Assembly: GCA_017452265.1 (NCBI GenBank)
Contig: JAFTMS010000033.1
Coordinates: 1-64,000, forward strand
DNA from: Bacteroidales bacterium
GTDB taxonomy: Bacteria > Bacteroidota > Bacteroidia > Bacteroidales > UBA932
Direction of reading: 5' to 3'
DNA length: 64,000 bases
Part shown: one piece after another, positions 7,603-16,945 of the stretch
Layout: the number at the start of each line of letters is the position of its first letter
Numbering within the stretch: the stretch's first letter is position 1
Translations under genes and position numbers: made by a program
The notes under the pieces: model-generated
Told to the model about the DNA's origin: nothing
What the model saw: the letters and a program-made list of their open reading frames with translations, nothing else
Database searches by the model: none

Positions 7603-9845
7603 TGAAGAGAATATTATTCATCTTATTGACAGCCAGCCTTTTAACTGGCTGCTGCAAAAATGGGCCCGAGCTTGTGACAGAGCCTGCGGACTATGTATCT
7701 ACCCTTGTCGGAACCCTTTCCGAACATTCCTTCTCGACAGGCAATACATATCCGGCAACAGCCCTCCCGTGGGGCATGAACTTCTGGACTCCTGTCACGG
7801 GAAGGATGGGGGACGGCTGGGCATATCGCTACGACGCCCACATGATCCGCGGCTTTGAGCAGACGCACCAGCCTTCGCCGTGGATAAACGACTACGGCCA
7901 GTTCGCAATCATGCCGGTGCGTGATGCCGCCGACGTGGATCAGGACAGCCGCGCGAGCTGGTTTTCGCATAAGTCCGAGACGGCGAGGCCGTATTACTAT
8001 CAGGTGTATCTCGCTGATCACGACATAAATGCAGAAATCGCCCCTTCGGACAGGGCGGCCTCATTGCGGTTCACCTATCCTCTGTCTGAGACTTCCGGTG
8101 TCATTGTGGATGCCTATGATGAAGGCTCGTACGTAAAGGTTCTGCCTGAGCGTCAGGCGGTTGTTGGATATACGACAAAGAACTGCGGCGGCGTTCCGGA
8201 GAATTTCCGAAACTGGTTCGTCGTGGTCTTTGACAAGCCTTTTGAAAGCGTCACCCTCTATGACGGCTCTTCCATGATGCCGGAGGATGTCCTTGAATCT
8301 GAAGGAAATCATGCCCTCGCGGCGGTCCGGTTCCGTACGGAAAGAGGGGAGAAGGTCAATGTGCAGGCTGCCTCTTCATTCATATCGCTGGAGCAGGCGT
8401 GGATTAATCTCAAGGAAATCGAGGGACGTTCGTTCGAGGATGTGAAGACGGCTGCCAAAGACCGCTGGAACGATGTCCTGGGACGCATACAGGTAGGCGG
8501 TGGCACAGAGGAACAGTACCGGACATTCTACTCCTGCCTCTACAGAAGCACACTCTTCCCCCGCAAGTTCTATGAAATCGATGAAGCAGGGAAGCCTGTC
8601 CATTACAGTCCCTACAATGGCAATGTATGCGACGGCTATCTTTATACGGATACGGGATTCTGGGATACGTTCCGCTCGCTGTTTCCTCTGCTGAACCTTG
8701 TCTACCCGTCGGTGAACAGGGAGATACAGATGGGGCTTGCAAACATCGCCCGTGAAAACGAATTCCTGCCTGAATGGGCGAGCCCGGGCCACAGAGGCTG
8801 CATGGTGGGACAGAATTCGGCATCGGTGGTGGCTGATGCCATTGTGAAGGGCGTCACTCCGCAGGAAGAATGGCAGACTCTCTATGACTGCCTTGTGCAC
8901 GGAACGGAGAATGTCCACCCTCAGGTAAGCTCGACAGGCCGTCTCGGCCATGAATATTACAACAGACTCGGATATATCCCATACGATGTGGGCATACACG
9001 AGAACGTGGCCCGGACTCTTGAATATGCATACGACGACTGGTGCATGCTCCGGATTGCGGAAATGCTCGGCAGGCCGCAGGAGGAGCTCGACCGCTGGGA
9101 GCAGCGCTCCCGCAACTGGAGGAACGTCTTCGATCCGTCCCATAACCTCATGAGGGGAAGAAATGCGGACGGAACATTTCAGGAGCCTTTCAGCCCGTAC
9201 AAATGGGGCGGAGCCTTCACGGAAGGCAATTCATGGCATTATACGTGGTCTGTCTTCCATGATGTGGAAGGACTGCGTGAGGCTATGGGCGGCGAGGCCC
9301 GGTTTGCTGAGATGCTGGATTCCGTGTTCGTCGTGCCTCCTGTATATGACGACAGCTATTACGGCTACCGTATCCACGAAATCACGGAAATGCAGGTTGC
9401 GGATATGGGTAACTATGCCCACGGCAATCAGCCGGCACAGCATATGATATATCTGTACAACTGGGCAGGACAGCCACATAAGACACAGAAAAGGGTACGT
9501 GAGGTCATGGACAGGCTGTATGGCGCTGCTCCTGACGGATATTGCGGTGATGAAGACAACGGCCAGACGTCGGCCTGGTATGTGTTCTCGGCCCTCGGAT
9601 TCTATCCGGTATGCCCGGCTTCTGATGAATATGCCGTCGGGGCTCCATTGTTCGGAAAAGCCGTCGTGCATCTTGAAGACGGCGGCGAAATTGTCATCGA
9701 CGCAGCCGGTAACGGCCCGGATTCTCCGTATGTCGGAAGCATGTCTGTGGACGGCAGGAAGAATGAAACGTATTTCCTTAAACATTCGGAGCTGGCGGAC
9801 GGTGCGGATATAGACTTCTCCATGAGCGCCATCCCTTCAATCTAA
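7602..9845 (+). CDS. GH92 exo-alpha-mannosidase lipoprotein
   Basis: This is a 747-residue GH92 enzyme with signal peptide and lipobox LLTGC (Cys16 or Cys17), so lipid-anchored. Family motifs are present: YVSTLVGTLSEHSFSTGNTYP, ALPWGMNFWTP, FTEGNSWHYTW (about 540, general acid Glu) and DEDNGQTSAWYVFSALGFYP (about 650, base Asp pair). The N-terminal substitution of the usual DPxIGTGG by VSTLVGTLSEHSFSTGN marks a different GH92 subgroup from the neighbouring fusion, so the two probably cut different mannose linkages. It is translationally coupled to the GH92-GH125 gene by a 1-nt overlap and ends the operon at a terminator. Confidence 0.92.
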   Translation: MKRILFILLTASLLTGCCKNGPELVTEPADYVSTLVGTLSEHSFSTGNTYPATALPWGMNFWTPVTGRMGDGWAYRYDAHMIRGFEQTHQPSPWINDYGQFAIMPVRDAADVDQDSRASWFSHKSETARPYYYQVYLADHDINAEIAPSDRAASLRFTYPLSETSGVIVDAYDEGSYVKVLPERQAVVGYTTKNCGGVPENFRNWFVVVFDKPFESVTLYDGSSMMPEDVLESEGNHALAAVRFRTERGEKVNVQAASSFISLEQAWINLKEIEGRSFEDVKTAAKDRWNDVLGRIQVGGGTEEQYRTFYSCLYRSTLFPRKFYEIDEAGKPVHYSPYNGNVCDGYLYTDTGFWDTFRSLFPLLNLVYPSVNREIQMGLANIARENEFLPEWASPGHRGCMVGQNSASVVADAIVKGVTPQEEWQTLYDCLVHGTENVHPQVSSTGRLGHEYYNRLGYIPYDVGIHENVARTLEYAYDDWCMLRIAEMLGRPQEELDRWEQRSRNWRNVFDPSHNLMRGRNADGTFQEPFSPYKWGGAFTEGNSWHYTWSVFHDVEGLREAMGGEARFAEMLDSVFVVPPVYDDSYYGYRIHEITEMQVADMGNYAHGNQPAQHMIYLYNWAGQPHKTQKRVREVMDRLYGAAPDGYCGDEDNGQTSAWYVFSALGFYPVCPASDEYAVGAPLFGKAVVHLEDGGEIVIDAAGNGPDSPYVGSMSVDGRKNETYFLKHSELADGADIDFSMSAIPSI

Positions 9846-9846
9846 T

Positions 9847-9882
9847 AAAAAGCTCCGGCAGAATCTCTGTCGGAGCTTTTTA
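9847..9882 (+). terminator. Rho-independent terminator after the mannosidase operon
   Basis: AAAAAGCTCCG pairs with CGGAGCTTTTT around a 12-nt loop and ends in TTTTTATT. It is A/T symmetric, so it can also stop the convergent yebC transcript. Confidence 0.9.
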
Positions 9883-9904
9883 TTATTGCTTGTAAACCAA
9901 ATGC

Positions 9905-10636
9905 TTACGGCTGCATTGTCGTATATACGTTCTGTACGTCGTCGTCTTCCTCGATGCGCTCGATGAGCTTCTCGACGTCTGCCTTTGCGTCGCCTTCGAG
10001 CACCTTGAGGTCTACGTTAGGAAGGCGGGTGAATTCTGCGGCGATGAGCTCGTAGCCGTTGTCCTCGATCCACTTCTGGATGGTATTGAACGCTGTGAAC
10101 TCTCCGTAGAGCACGATTTCCATTTCCTCGTTGTCATTCTCTTCCTCGAAGATTTCCTCCACGCCGTAGTCGATGAGCTCAAGCTCAAGCTCCTCAAGGT
10201 CGTAAGGATTTGCCGACTTCATGCGGAACATGCACTTGCGGTCGAACATGTAGTCCACGCTGCCTGATGTTCCGAGCGATCCGCCGCTCTTCGTGAAATA
10301 TGAACGTACGTTTGCTACAGTACGGTTGTTGTTGTCTGTAGCAGCCTCCACGAGAACAGCGATTCCGTGCGGGCCGTAACCCTCGAATACCACCTCCTTG
10401 TAGTCTGCCTGATCCTTGTCTGTCGCCCTCTTGATCGCGCGCTCGATGTTGTCCTTAGGCATATTCTCGCTTCTTGCAGTCTGAAGAAGTGCGCGAAGAC
10501 GAGGGTTTCCTGTCACATCAGGGCCTCCCTGCTTTACAGCGATGGTGATTTCCTTGCCGATCTTAGTGAAGACGCGGGCCATGTGGCCCCATCTCTTGAA
10601 CTTTCTTTCCTTACGGAACTCAAATGCTCTTCCCAT
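9905..10636 (-). CDS. YebC/PmpR family translation/transcription factor
   Basis: This 243-residue protein starts MGRAFEFRKERKFKRWGHMA, a variant of the MAGHSKWxNIKHRK start usual in the family. It continues with the invariant ENMPKDNIERAIKRA and a three-domain YebC layout: helical N-terminus, then two alpha/beta domains, with SGSVDYMFDRK near 125 and an acidic C-terminus. The TACO1/YebC family was long called a transcriptional regulator. Recent work assigns members to relieving ribosome stalling at proline-rich stretches. It lies 2 nt downstream of the TPR gene and is probably cotranscribed with it. Confidence 0.92.
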   Translation of the reverse strand: MGRAFEFRKERKFKRWGHMARVFTKIGKEITIAVKQGGPDVTGNPRLRALLQTARSENMPKDNIERAIKRATDKDQADYKEVVFEGYGPHGIAVLVEAATDNNNRTVANVRSYFTKSGGSLGTSGSVDYMFDRKCMFRMKSANPYDLEELELELIDYGVEEIFEEENDNEEMEIVLYGEFTAFNTIQKWIEDNGYELIAAEFTRLPNVDLKVLEGDAKADVEKLIERIEEDDDVQNVYTTMQP

Positions 10637-10638
10637 AA

Positions 10639-11307
10639 TTATCTTGCCTCGATACGTCCGATATACTTGTCCACGTCGTATGCCTCCATAGACTGCGGAT
10701 ACTGATCCTTGATCTTCTTGTAGAATGTGAGTGCCTTGGCGTTGTCTCCGAGCTTCTCTGAAACGAGACCTGCCTTGAGAAGATAGCCTGCAGCATACAT
10801 GTTGTCGATTACAGCGGCAGCCTTCTCATAGTATCCGAGGGCCTTTTTGTAATCCTCAAGACCTGCATAAGCGTCACCGATGCATGCTGTTGCGCGTGCG
10901 TTGAGGATGGCGTCCTTGCCCTTGTAGGACTCGAGATACTTGATCGCCTCCTTGTAGTTGCCGAGCTGGAGCTCGCACACACCTGCGTAGAAGTACACCG
11001 AATTGCCTGCCTTTGCGCCGTACTGGTCGAGAACCTGCACGAAACCGAGGTCGTTGCCGTCTCCGTTGAGTGCAAGGTCATAGTCTCCTGCACGGAAATT
11101 CTGCTCTGCAACCGCCATCTGGCCCTGTGCCTCTACTACTTTCGGCTGGTAGGCGAACTTGTACCAGCAGAAGATGCCTGCAGCAATCACAACGACTGCA
11201 ACAAGGATGATTGTGAGGAGCTTACCGTTCTTCTCGAAGAACTGCTCCGTCTTTGAAACCGCCTCGACTACTGCCTCGGCATTCTCATTTTTGATTTCCT
11301 TAGCCAT
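10639..11307 (-). CDS. Membrane-anchored TPR protein
   Basis: This 222-residue protein has one N-terminal transmembrane helix (about 30-51, LLTIILVAVVVIAAGIFCWY) and then tetratricopeptide repeats through to the C-terminus (YKEAIKYLESY, AGLEDYKKALGYYEKAA, LGDNAKALTFYKKIKDQYP). The layout resembles YfgM-type ancillary SecYEG/chaperone proteins: a TM anchor with a periplasmic TPR domain. That resemblance is structural only. Bacteroidales commonly carry this gene near yebC or recF. It is divergent from recF across a 140-nt gap. Confidence 0.8.
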   Translation of the reverse strand: MAKEIKNENAEAVVEAVSKTEQFFEKNGKLLTIILVAVVVIAAGIFCWYKFAYQPKVVEAQGQMAVAEQNFRAGDYDLALNGDGNDLGFVQVLDQYGAKAGNSVYFYAGVCELQLGNYKEAIKYLESYKGKDAILNARATACIGDAYAGLEDYKKALGYYEKAAAVIDNMYAAGYLLKAGLVSEKLGDNAKALTFYKKIKDQYPQSMEAYDVDKYIGRIEAR

Positions 11308-11421
11308 ATCTGAATGTTTTTATATTTGTCAGTGGAAACGCATTCTGGCCCCGTCAGGGCACACTGCGCACAAACAGGCGGCAAATTTAGGAAAAAATGT
11401 CAAAACTGCCAAGAAATTCCT

Positions 11422-11429
11422 TATCTTTG
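11422..11429 (+). promoter_or_regulatory. Probable -7 element of recF
   Basis: TATCTTTG matches the Bacteroidota TAnnTTTG element and lies 18 nt before the recF ATG. No clear TTTG is seen 19 nt upstream. Confidence 0.5.
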
Positions 11430-11447
11430 CCAAGATATAAAAGTGAC

Positions 11448-12545
11448 ATGGCAGTACTCGAGAAAATAGTGATATCGGATTTCAGAAACATTCAGCTTCA
11501 GGAACTGGAGTTTTCGCCCAATGTGAACTGCATCAGCGGAAACAACGGCGAGGGGAAGACGAACCTTCTCGATGCCATCTATTATATGTCGATGACCAAA
11601 AGCGCCTTTGCAGCTTCAGACAAGTTCAATTTCAGGCACGGTACAGATGAGTTTTCTCTTGCCGGTACGTACAGGATGGAGAACGGCCTTTCAAGCCGGT
11701 TCGCCATCAGGATGACGTCCAAGGGGGAAAAGAAGGTAAAGCGTGACGACAAGCCATATAATAAGGTGTCTGAGCATGTGGGAGTGCTGCCGATTGTGCT
11801 TGTCTCGCCATCGGACATCTCGATGGTGAGCGAGTCCGGGGAGGAGCGCCGCCGTTTCGTTAATGCCGTGCTTTCTCAGATGGACAGAGAATACATGACG
11901 TCCCTGCAGCAGTACAACAGGCTTCTTCAGCAGCGCAACAGGATGCTGAAGGATATGTCTCCGGACAGGACGCTTCTTGAGGTAGTGGACATGAGGATGT
12001 CGGCTCTGGCAGGCCCGATACATGAGGCCCGCAGACGCTTCGTCGAGGAACTCAAACCTATCGTTTCCGAATATTACAAGGCGCTTTCAGGCGGCTCCGA
12101 GGATGTGGACATAGAATATGAGTCAGACCTTTCAAAGGCTCAGTTGGAGCAGCTTCTCGATTCTTCATACGAGAAGGACCGCATATTCAGATACACGACC
12201 TGCGGCATCCAGAGGGACGATTTCGCCTTCAGGATGAACGGCTGGCCGATACGGCGCTGCGGTTCGCAGGGCCAGCAGAAGTCCTTCCTCGTGTCGCTCA
12301 AGTTCGCCCAGTACGAAATCATGAAGAAGAACTACGGCTTCGCTCCTATCCTGCTGCTCGACGATGTGTTCGACAAACTGGATATGGGACGCATCTCGAA
12401 CCTGCTGCAGATGGTGTCCGGCAAGGATTTCGGTCAGATCTTCATCACGGACAGCAACAAGGTGCGCATGGCCGGAATCGTGGACGGACTCACGCAGGAT
12501 AGGGCGTATTATGAAACCGTAGCAGGCACATTCACAAGAATTTAG
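11448..12545 (+). CDS. recF: DNA replication and repair protein RecF
   Basis: This 365-residue SMC-like ATPase loads RecA at gaps together with RecO and RecR. Visible: the N-terminal ISDFRNIQLQELEF strand pair, Walker A GNNGEGKTN (about 30-38), a central coiled region, the signature stretch CGSQGQQKSFLVSLK and Walker B LLLDDVFDKLD (about 301-311). An in-frame ATG at 11397 precedes the promoter-like TATCTTTG, so the ATG at 11448 is the better start. The normal order recF, then dciA (DUF721), follows with 2 nt between. Confidence 0.93.
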   Translation: MAVLEKIVISDFRNIQLQELEFSPNVNCISGNNGEGKTNLLDAIYYMSMTKSAFAASDKFNFRHGTDEFSLAGTYRMENGLSSRFAIRMTSKGEKKVKRDDKPYNKVSEHVGVLPIVLVSPSDISMVSESGEERRRFVNAVLSQMDREYMTSLQQYNRLLQQRNRMLKDMSPDRTLLEVVDMRMSALAGPIHEARRRFVEELKPIVSEYYKALSGGSEDVDIEYESDLSKAQLEQLLDSSYEKDRIFRYTTCGIQRDDFAFRMNGWPIRRCGSQGQQKSFLVSLKFAQYEIMKKNYGFAPILLLDDVFDKLDMGRISNLLQMVSGKDFGQIFITDSNKVRMAGIVDGLTQDRAYYETVAGTFTRI

Positions 12546-12547
12546 CA

Positions 12548-12883
12548 ATGGGATACGGAGACAATAAGCTGCGCCGCAAGGAGGCAGTCGGGATGGAAGT
12601 CCTGATAGAGCAGTACATCCGCGAGATGAAGCTCGCGGCAGGTCTGAACCGTCAGAGGGTGTCGGAGGCCTGGGATGTGGTGTCGGGGGCTGCACGCTAT
12701 ACGGTGGACCGCTTCTTCCGTGACGGCATATTGTATTGTACCATAGGCTCTTCCGTGGTGAGGAACCAGCTGTATTTCCAGAGAACGTACCTCATAGACA
12801 AGATAAACGAATATCTGGAGAAGGACGGCAGTTTCATAAAGGAAACATCCGGCCCTCCCGTAAAGAACATAATCCTGAAATGA
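12548..12883 (+). CDS. DciA-like DUF721 helicase-operator protein
   Basis: This 111-residue protein has the DUF721/DciA domain: an N-terminal helix (LIEQYIREMKLAAGLNRQRV), the SEAWDVVSGAARYTV turn and strands LYCTIGSSVVRNQL. DciA is the ancestral loader of the replicative helicase DnaB in bacteria without DnaC. Bacteroidota have this gene beside recF, as here. Its TGA overlaps the pdxB ATG (ATGA), indicating translational coupling. Confidence 0.85.
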   Translation: MGYGDNKLRRKEAVGMEVLIEQYIREMKLAAGLNRQRVSEAWDVVSGAARYTVDRFFRDGILYCTIGSSVVRNQLYFQRTYLIDKINEYLEKDGSFIKETSGPPVKNIILK

Positions 12884-13914
12884 AGATTGTAGCAGACATC
12901 GACGTGCCTTTTCTCAAAGGCGTATTCGAACCATATGCAGAGGTGGTCTATATGAAAGGCCCGCAGATAGGCCATGAAGACATCAGGGACGCAGATGCAC
13001 TGATAACGCGCACACGCACAAAATGCAATGCTGAGCTTCTGGAGGGCACTTCCGTGAAGATGATTGCCACGGCGACCATCGGAACGGACCATATAGACCT
13101 GGACTATTGTTCCGCTAACGGCATCGAGGTGCACAATTCCGAAGGATGCAACGCCGGGGGAGTGATGCAGTACGTATTTTCTGCGCTTTACGGAGTGGCG
13201 GCCCGCAAGGCCATAAAGCTGGACGGATTCAATTTCGGTATCATCGGCGTAGGGCATGTGGGAAGCAAGGTGGAGGCTATGGCGAGGTATCTGGGATTCA
13301 ATGTGCTGCGTTGTGATCCGCCTCGTGCAGCTGCGGAAGGCCCGGAGGGCTTCTGCCCGCTGGAGGACCTGCTGGAGCAGTCGCAGATCGTGACGATGCA
13401 TGTCCCGCTTGACGAGAGTACAAGGGGCATGGCAGGGGAGAACTTCTTCACGATGATGCAGCCCGGTTCGATATTCATAAATGCCTCACGCGGAGAGGTC
13501 GTGGACGAAAGCGCTATGAAGGTGGCCATGCCGAAGTTCGGTGCCGTCGTGATAGATACATGGTGCCATGAACCTGATGTTGATGAGGTACTTCTTGATA
13601 TGGTGGATATCGCGACGCCTCATATTGCAGGATATTCGTATCAGGGAAAACAGAACGGAACCGCAGCGGCTGTGCAGGCGGTGGCAAGGCATTTCGGCAT
13701 TGAAGCCCTGTATGATTTCTATCCTGAGGCAGACATACCGGATCATGAGCCTGTGCTTCTGGATCTGAAAGGAAAAAAACAGGGAGAGATTGCAGCGGTT
13801 TTCCAATATAATTATCCTATCTTTACAGACGATTTCCGTTTCCGCATGGAGCCGCACAAGTTCGAGAAGCTTAGGGCCGAGTATCAGTACCGCAGGGAAA
13901 TTTATGTGGAATAG
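12880..13914 (+). CDS. pdxB: 4-phosphoerythronate dehydrogenase
   Basis: This 344-residue D-2-hydroxyacid dehydrogenase performs the second step of DXP-dependent pyridoxal phosphate synthesis. The NAD-binding GVGHVGSK lies near residue 123. ASRGEVVDE carries the catalytic Arg, and TPHIAGYSYQGK the catalytic His with the PdxB-specific YSYQGK. A C-terminal dimerisation domain typical of PdxB follows (about 280-344). The start is the ATG overlapping the dciA stop; the longer frame upstream is a shadow. pdxA, a later enzyme of the same pathway, is at 46.7 kb. Confidence 0.93.
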   Translation: MKIVADIDVPFLKGVFEPYAEVVYMKGPQIGHEDIRDADALITRTRTKCNAELLEGTSVKMIATATIGTDHIDLDYCSANGIEVHNSEGCNAGGVMQYVFSALYGVAARKAIKLDGFNFGIIGVGHVGSKVEAMARYLGFNVLRCDPPRAAAEGPEGFCPLEDLLEQSQIVTMHVPLDESTRGMAGENFFTMMQPGSIFINASRGEVVDESAMKVAMPKFGAVVIDTWCHEPDVDEVLLDMVDIATPHIAGYSYQGKQNGTAAAVQAVARHFGIEALYDFYPEADIPDHEPVLLDLKGKKQGEIAAVFQYNYPIFTDDFRFRMEPHKFEKLRAEYQYRREIYVE

Positions 13915-13952
13915 CTGCCCTGAGGTATCGGTTTTGATTATGAAATAAACTA

Positions 13953-15551
13953 ATGACCAAAATAAATATTATGTTTAGGAAAGAAGACATCGCGCAGATC
14001 GAGCAGAGAGGCTCGTCGGTGCATACCGTGGAAGAGCAGGTGGAGCGCTTTAAGAAAGGCTTCCCTTGGATGAAGATTGTGGCTCCTGCAACGCCTCAGA
14101 AGGGCATACAGGTGCTTGATGAGGCAGCTGTCGAGGCAGCCGTGAAATACTACGAAGGCGCGCAGATTGCCGGCAAGTGCAAGTTTGTGCCTGCTTCAGG
14201 TGCCGCCTCACGCATGTTCAAGGATCTTTTCGGTGGTCTGGATGCCTTGAAGGCCGGAAAGGATCTCGCGGATGACGCGCCTGCCGCAAAATTCGTCGAC
14301 CACATCGCGGAATTCGCGTTCTACACTCCGGAACTTTTCGGTGAGAAGAGCTGCAAGTGCCCTGAGTACCGCAAGGACGTGCTTTCAAGGACACTCACCG
14401 ACGATGGACTCGGATACGGCTCAAAGCCAAAGGGTGTCCTGAAGTTCCATAAATATACAGACGGCGAAATACGCACGGCATTTGCGGAGCATCTCGTTGA
14501 GGCTCAGAATTATATGCGCAATGAGGACGGCACGGCAAATCTCGTCGTGACCATATCTCCGGAGCATCAGCATCTTTTCGAAGAAGCTTATGCACAGGTG
14601 AAGGACGCTTATGAAAGGAAATATGGCGTGAAATACAACATCTCCTTCACATTCCAGGACAAGGCGACTGACACTGTGGCTGTGGATGTGGACAACAAGC
14701 CTTTCAGGACAGAAACTGATTCTCTTCTCTTCCGTCCTGCAGGTCATGGCGCGTTGATATACAATCTCAACAAGATCGAGGAAGAGGTGGTTTCGATAAA
14801 GAACATCGACAATGTCGCGAACGAAAGGCTTCTTCCGGATACGGCGACATGGAAGAAGGTGCTTCTCGGAAAGGCACTCGAACTTCGTGACACCCTTCAC
14901 GGCTATCTTCGTGAACTGGATGCGGTATGCTGCCCTCTTCAGGGTTCAAGAAACACGACTGCAGGTGTTCCCGGATATGATCCTGTATACGAGGATCTTG
15001 CCGCGACTCCTGAGGCTATGGCTCTTTGTGACGATATCGAGGCCTATCTCAGGAATGTGCTCTGCATAGAGATGCCTCTTGCCGAGACTCCTAAGGAGCG
15101 TGTGGCAGCCCTTCGCGCAAAGCTGAACCGCCCTGTCCGCGTGGCAGGAATGGTGAAGAATCAGGGCGAGCCGGGCGGCGGACCTTTCATCATCGCGGAG
15201 AAGGACGGATCCACATCGCTTCAGGTCCTTGAAAGCGTGCAGATAAACATGTCCGACGAACATGCCCGCAATGCCCTCGCATCGGCAACCCACTTCAATC
15301 CTGTGGACATCGTATGCTGCCTCCATGACTACAAGGGGCAGAGCTTCGACCTTCTCAAATATGTGGATGAGGATGCCGGCTTCATAAGCTCGAAGAGCTA
15401 TCAGGGACGCGAGCTCAAGGCACTCGAGCTTCCGGGGCTCTGGAACGGTGCCATGAGCAACTGGAACACCCTCTTTGTCGAGGTTCCGCTCGCAACATTC
15501 AACCCTGTGAAGGTAGTCCTCGACCTCCTTCGTCCTGCCCACCGGAACTAA
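13953..15551 (+). CDS. DUF4301 family protein
   Basis: This 532-residue protein belongs to DUF4301, a family largely confined to Bacteroidota and without known function. Conserved-looking segments are FVPASGAASRMFKDLF (about 76-91), PKGVLKFHKY, RPAGHGALIYNLN and MVKNQGEPGGGPFI. The motif PASGAASRMFK and a Gly-rich loop recall nucleotidyltransferase-like sugar-phosphate uridylyltransferases (GxGxGTR-like), which is only an inference. A second ATG at 13971 (MFRKED) is an alternative start. Its stop overlaps the stop of the convergent gene by a few nt. Confidence 0.75.
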   Translation: MTKINIMFRKEDIAQIEQRGSSVHTVEEQVERFKKGFPWMKIVAPATPQKGIQVLDEAAVEAAVKYYEGAQIAGKCKFVPASGAASRMFKDLFGGLDALKAGKDLADDAPAAKFVDHIAEFAFYTPELFGEKSCKCPEYRKDVLSRTLTDDGLGYGSKPKGVLKFHKYTDGEIRTAFAEHLVEAQNYMRNEDGTANLVVTISPEHQHLFEEAYAQVKDAYERKYGVKYNISFTFQDKATDTVAVDVDNKPFRTETDSLLFRPAGHGALIYNLNKIEEEVVSIKNIDNVANERLLPDTATWKKVLLGKALELRDTLHGYLRELDAVCCPLQGSRNTTAGVPGYDPVYEDLAATPEAMALCDDIEAYLRNVLCIEMPLAETPKERVAALRAKLNRPVRVAGMVKNQGEPGGGPFIIAEKDGSTSLQVLESVQINMSDEHARNALASATHFNPVDIVCCLHDYKGQSFDLLKYVDEDAGFISSKSYQGRELKALELPGLWNGAMSNWNTLFVEVPLATFNPVKVVLDLLRPAHRN

Positions 15552-16051
15552 GAGACGACCTTATGAGATTTTGAGATCCCTGTCATGGATGCGATGTCGT
15601 CTGTGGCAGGGATTGCTGTTCCGGCCACACCTTCAGCAAGAAGCAGCTTCTTCATCTCGGCCTTGTGCATCATCAGGGCCTCGTTCAGTCGCTCGATTCC
15701 GCGCGGCAAGAACTTGCGGAACTCGCGGAGTGTGTCGCACATGATTTCGCAGCTGAACATGATGTTCTTCATGTCGTCGAGTATCACCGGCTTCACTATA
15801 TATGTCTCCATCATCGCTGCATTCGAAGCCTCCAGGAAAAGGTCGTAGACTTCTTCCTCTATTGAAAAGAAAAGCCTGATGGACAAAATGTTCTCTTCGT
15901 ATTCGAGGACTCCGATATTATCGTCTATCCCGAACTGGATGTGGGTCTTCTCGAATGTGGGGTAATATCCTTCCTCCATCATGCATCTGAAAATGCTTCT
16001 CATGTTCAGACTGCTGCGGCCTGTTGCGGCCTTGTTGTTCTTCTTTTCCAT
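15548..16051 (-). CDS. Conserved hypothetical protein (YbjN-like fold possible)
   Basis: This 167-residue protein starts MEKKNNKAATGRSSL; a frame 10 codons longer exists but adds an unlikely leader. The pattern FEKTHIQFGIDDNIGVLEYEENILSIRLFFSIEEE is alternating strands, followed by helices (YDLFLEASNAAMMET, TLREFRKFLPRGIERLNEAL) and a charged C-terminal helix. This resembles the YbjN/type III chaperone-like fold seen in other Bacteroidales proteins, but I do not recognise the family. No signal peptide, so cytoplasmic. It converges on the DUF4301 gene. Confidence 0.6.
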   Translation of the reverse strand: MEKKNNKAATGRSSLNMRSIFRCMMEEGYYPTFEKTHIQFGIDDNIGVLEYEENILSIRLFFSIEEEVYDLFLEASNAAMMETYIVKPVILDDMKNIMFSCEIMCDTLREFRKFLPRGIERLNEALMMHKAEMKKLLLAEGVAGTAIPATDDIASMTGISKSHKVVS

Positions 16052-16162
16052 ATCCGAAATTCTTGGTTCAATGTCCGGCACATAGGCATAATCAGTGCCG
16101 CAGAATGGTTTCCCGCCCGATATCGCGAAATCTTTTTTTTAAAATTCGGCTGATATATCGTA

Positions 16163-16179
16163 TACTTTTGCTAAATTTG
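16163..16179 (+). promoter_or_regulatory. Two overlapping -7 elements before the glycine cleavage operon
   Basis: TACTTTTG (16163-16170) and TAAATTTG (16172-16179) both fit TAnnTTTG, 33 and 42 nt before the first ATG of the lipoate ligase-gcv operon. No clear -33 element is visible. Confidence 0.45.
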
Positions 16180-16211
16180 GTGGATTTTATAAGACTTGCA
16201 TCTGCAGAACC

Positions 16212-16928
16212 ATGATCAACGTAGTCTTACCCGACATCGGTCAGCGCAGACTGACATTCTATCTCGCTATGGAGGAATTCGTGGCGAGGGAGTTCGAGGG
16301 TGAGACTTTTTTCGTGTGGCAGTCTGAGCCGACGGTGATAATAGGACGTAATCAAGTTCTTGAGAATGAGGTGAATATGGATTTTTGTCGGGCTCATGAA
16401 ATAGATGTCTGCCGTCGTCGCAGCGGTGGAGGATGCGTGTATTCGGACAAAGGCAACATCATGATTTCATACGTCTCGCGCAGGGGAGATGCTGCCGATG
16501 TCTTTGACAGATATCTGTCCGCTCTTTCGGATTGTCTCCGTTCTTTCGGACTGCCGGCAGGAAGGTCGGAGAGGAATGATGTCATGGTGGAGGGAAGAAA
16601 GGTCAGCGGAAATGCGTTCCACATGCTGCCGGACAGGAGTATAGTTCATGGGACGTTGCTGTATTCCGTTGATATGGAGGCGCTTGTGGAGGCGATAAGG
16701 CCGCCGGTGGAGAAACTGCAGCGGCACGGGGTGGAGTCTGTCCGGCAGAGGGTGATGAACATCTCGGAATGGATTGAAGGAAAGGAACATATACACGATG
16801 CCCTGCGCTCGGCCGAAGCGCTGAAGGAGCATCTGGTGAGCTTTTTCTGTGATGAGACGGTAACCCTGACGCCGGAGCAGATCGCAGAGGTGGAAAAGCT
16901 GCAAATGGCATACGATGACCTGATATGA
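16212..16928 (+). CDS. Lipoate-protein ligase A-like (single-domain) enzyme
   Basis: This 238-residue member of the biotin/lipoate transferase fold has GRNQVLENEVN, the RRSGGGCVYSDKGNIMISY lipoyl-binding loop (about 58-76) and GRKVSGNAFH with the catalytic Lys (about 125). It should attach a lipoyl group to GcvH. At 238 residues it lacks the roughly 100-residue C-terminal accessory domain that E. coli LplA uses for lipoate activation. It could therefore need a separate LplB, be an amidotransferase, or act by itself with low activity. It sits first in the gcv operon, 17 nt before gcvT, which points to GcvH as its substrate. Confidence 0.82.
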   Translation: MINVVLPDIGQRRLTFYLAMEEFVAREFEGETFFVWQSEPTVIIGRNQVLENEVNMDFCRAHEIDVCRRRSGGGCVYSDKGNIMISYVSRRGDAADVFDRYLSALSDCLRSFGLPAGRSERNDVMVEGRKVSGNAFHMLPDRSIVHGTLLYSVDMEALVEAIRPPVEKLQRHGVESVRQRVMNISEWIEGKEHIHDALRSAEALKEHLVSFFCDETVTLTPEQIAEVEKLQMAYDDLI

Positions 16929-16945
16929 TATAAAACATTGAAACA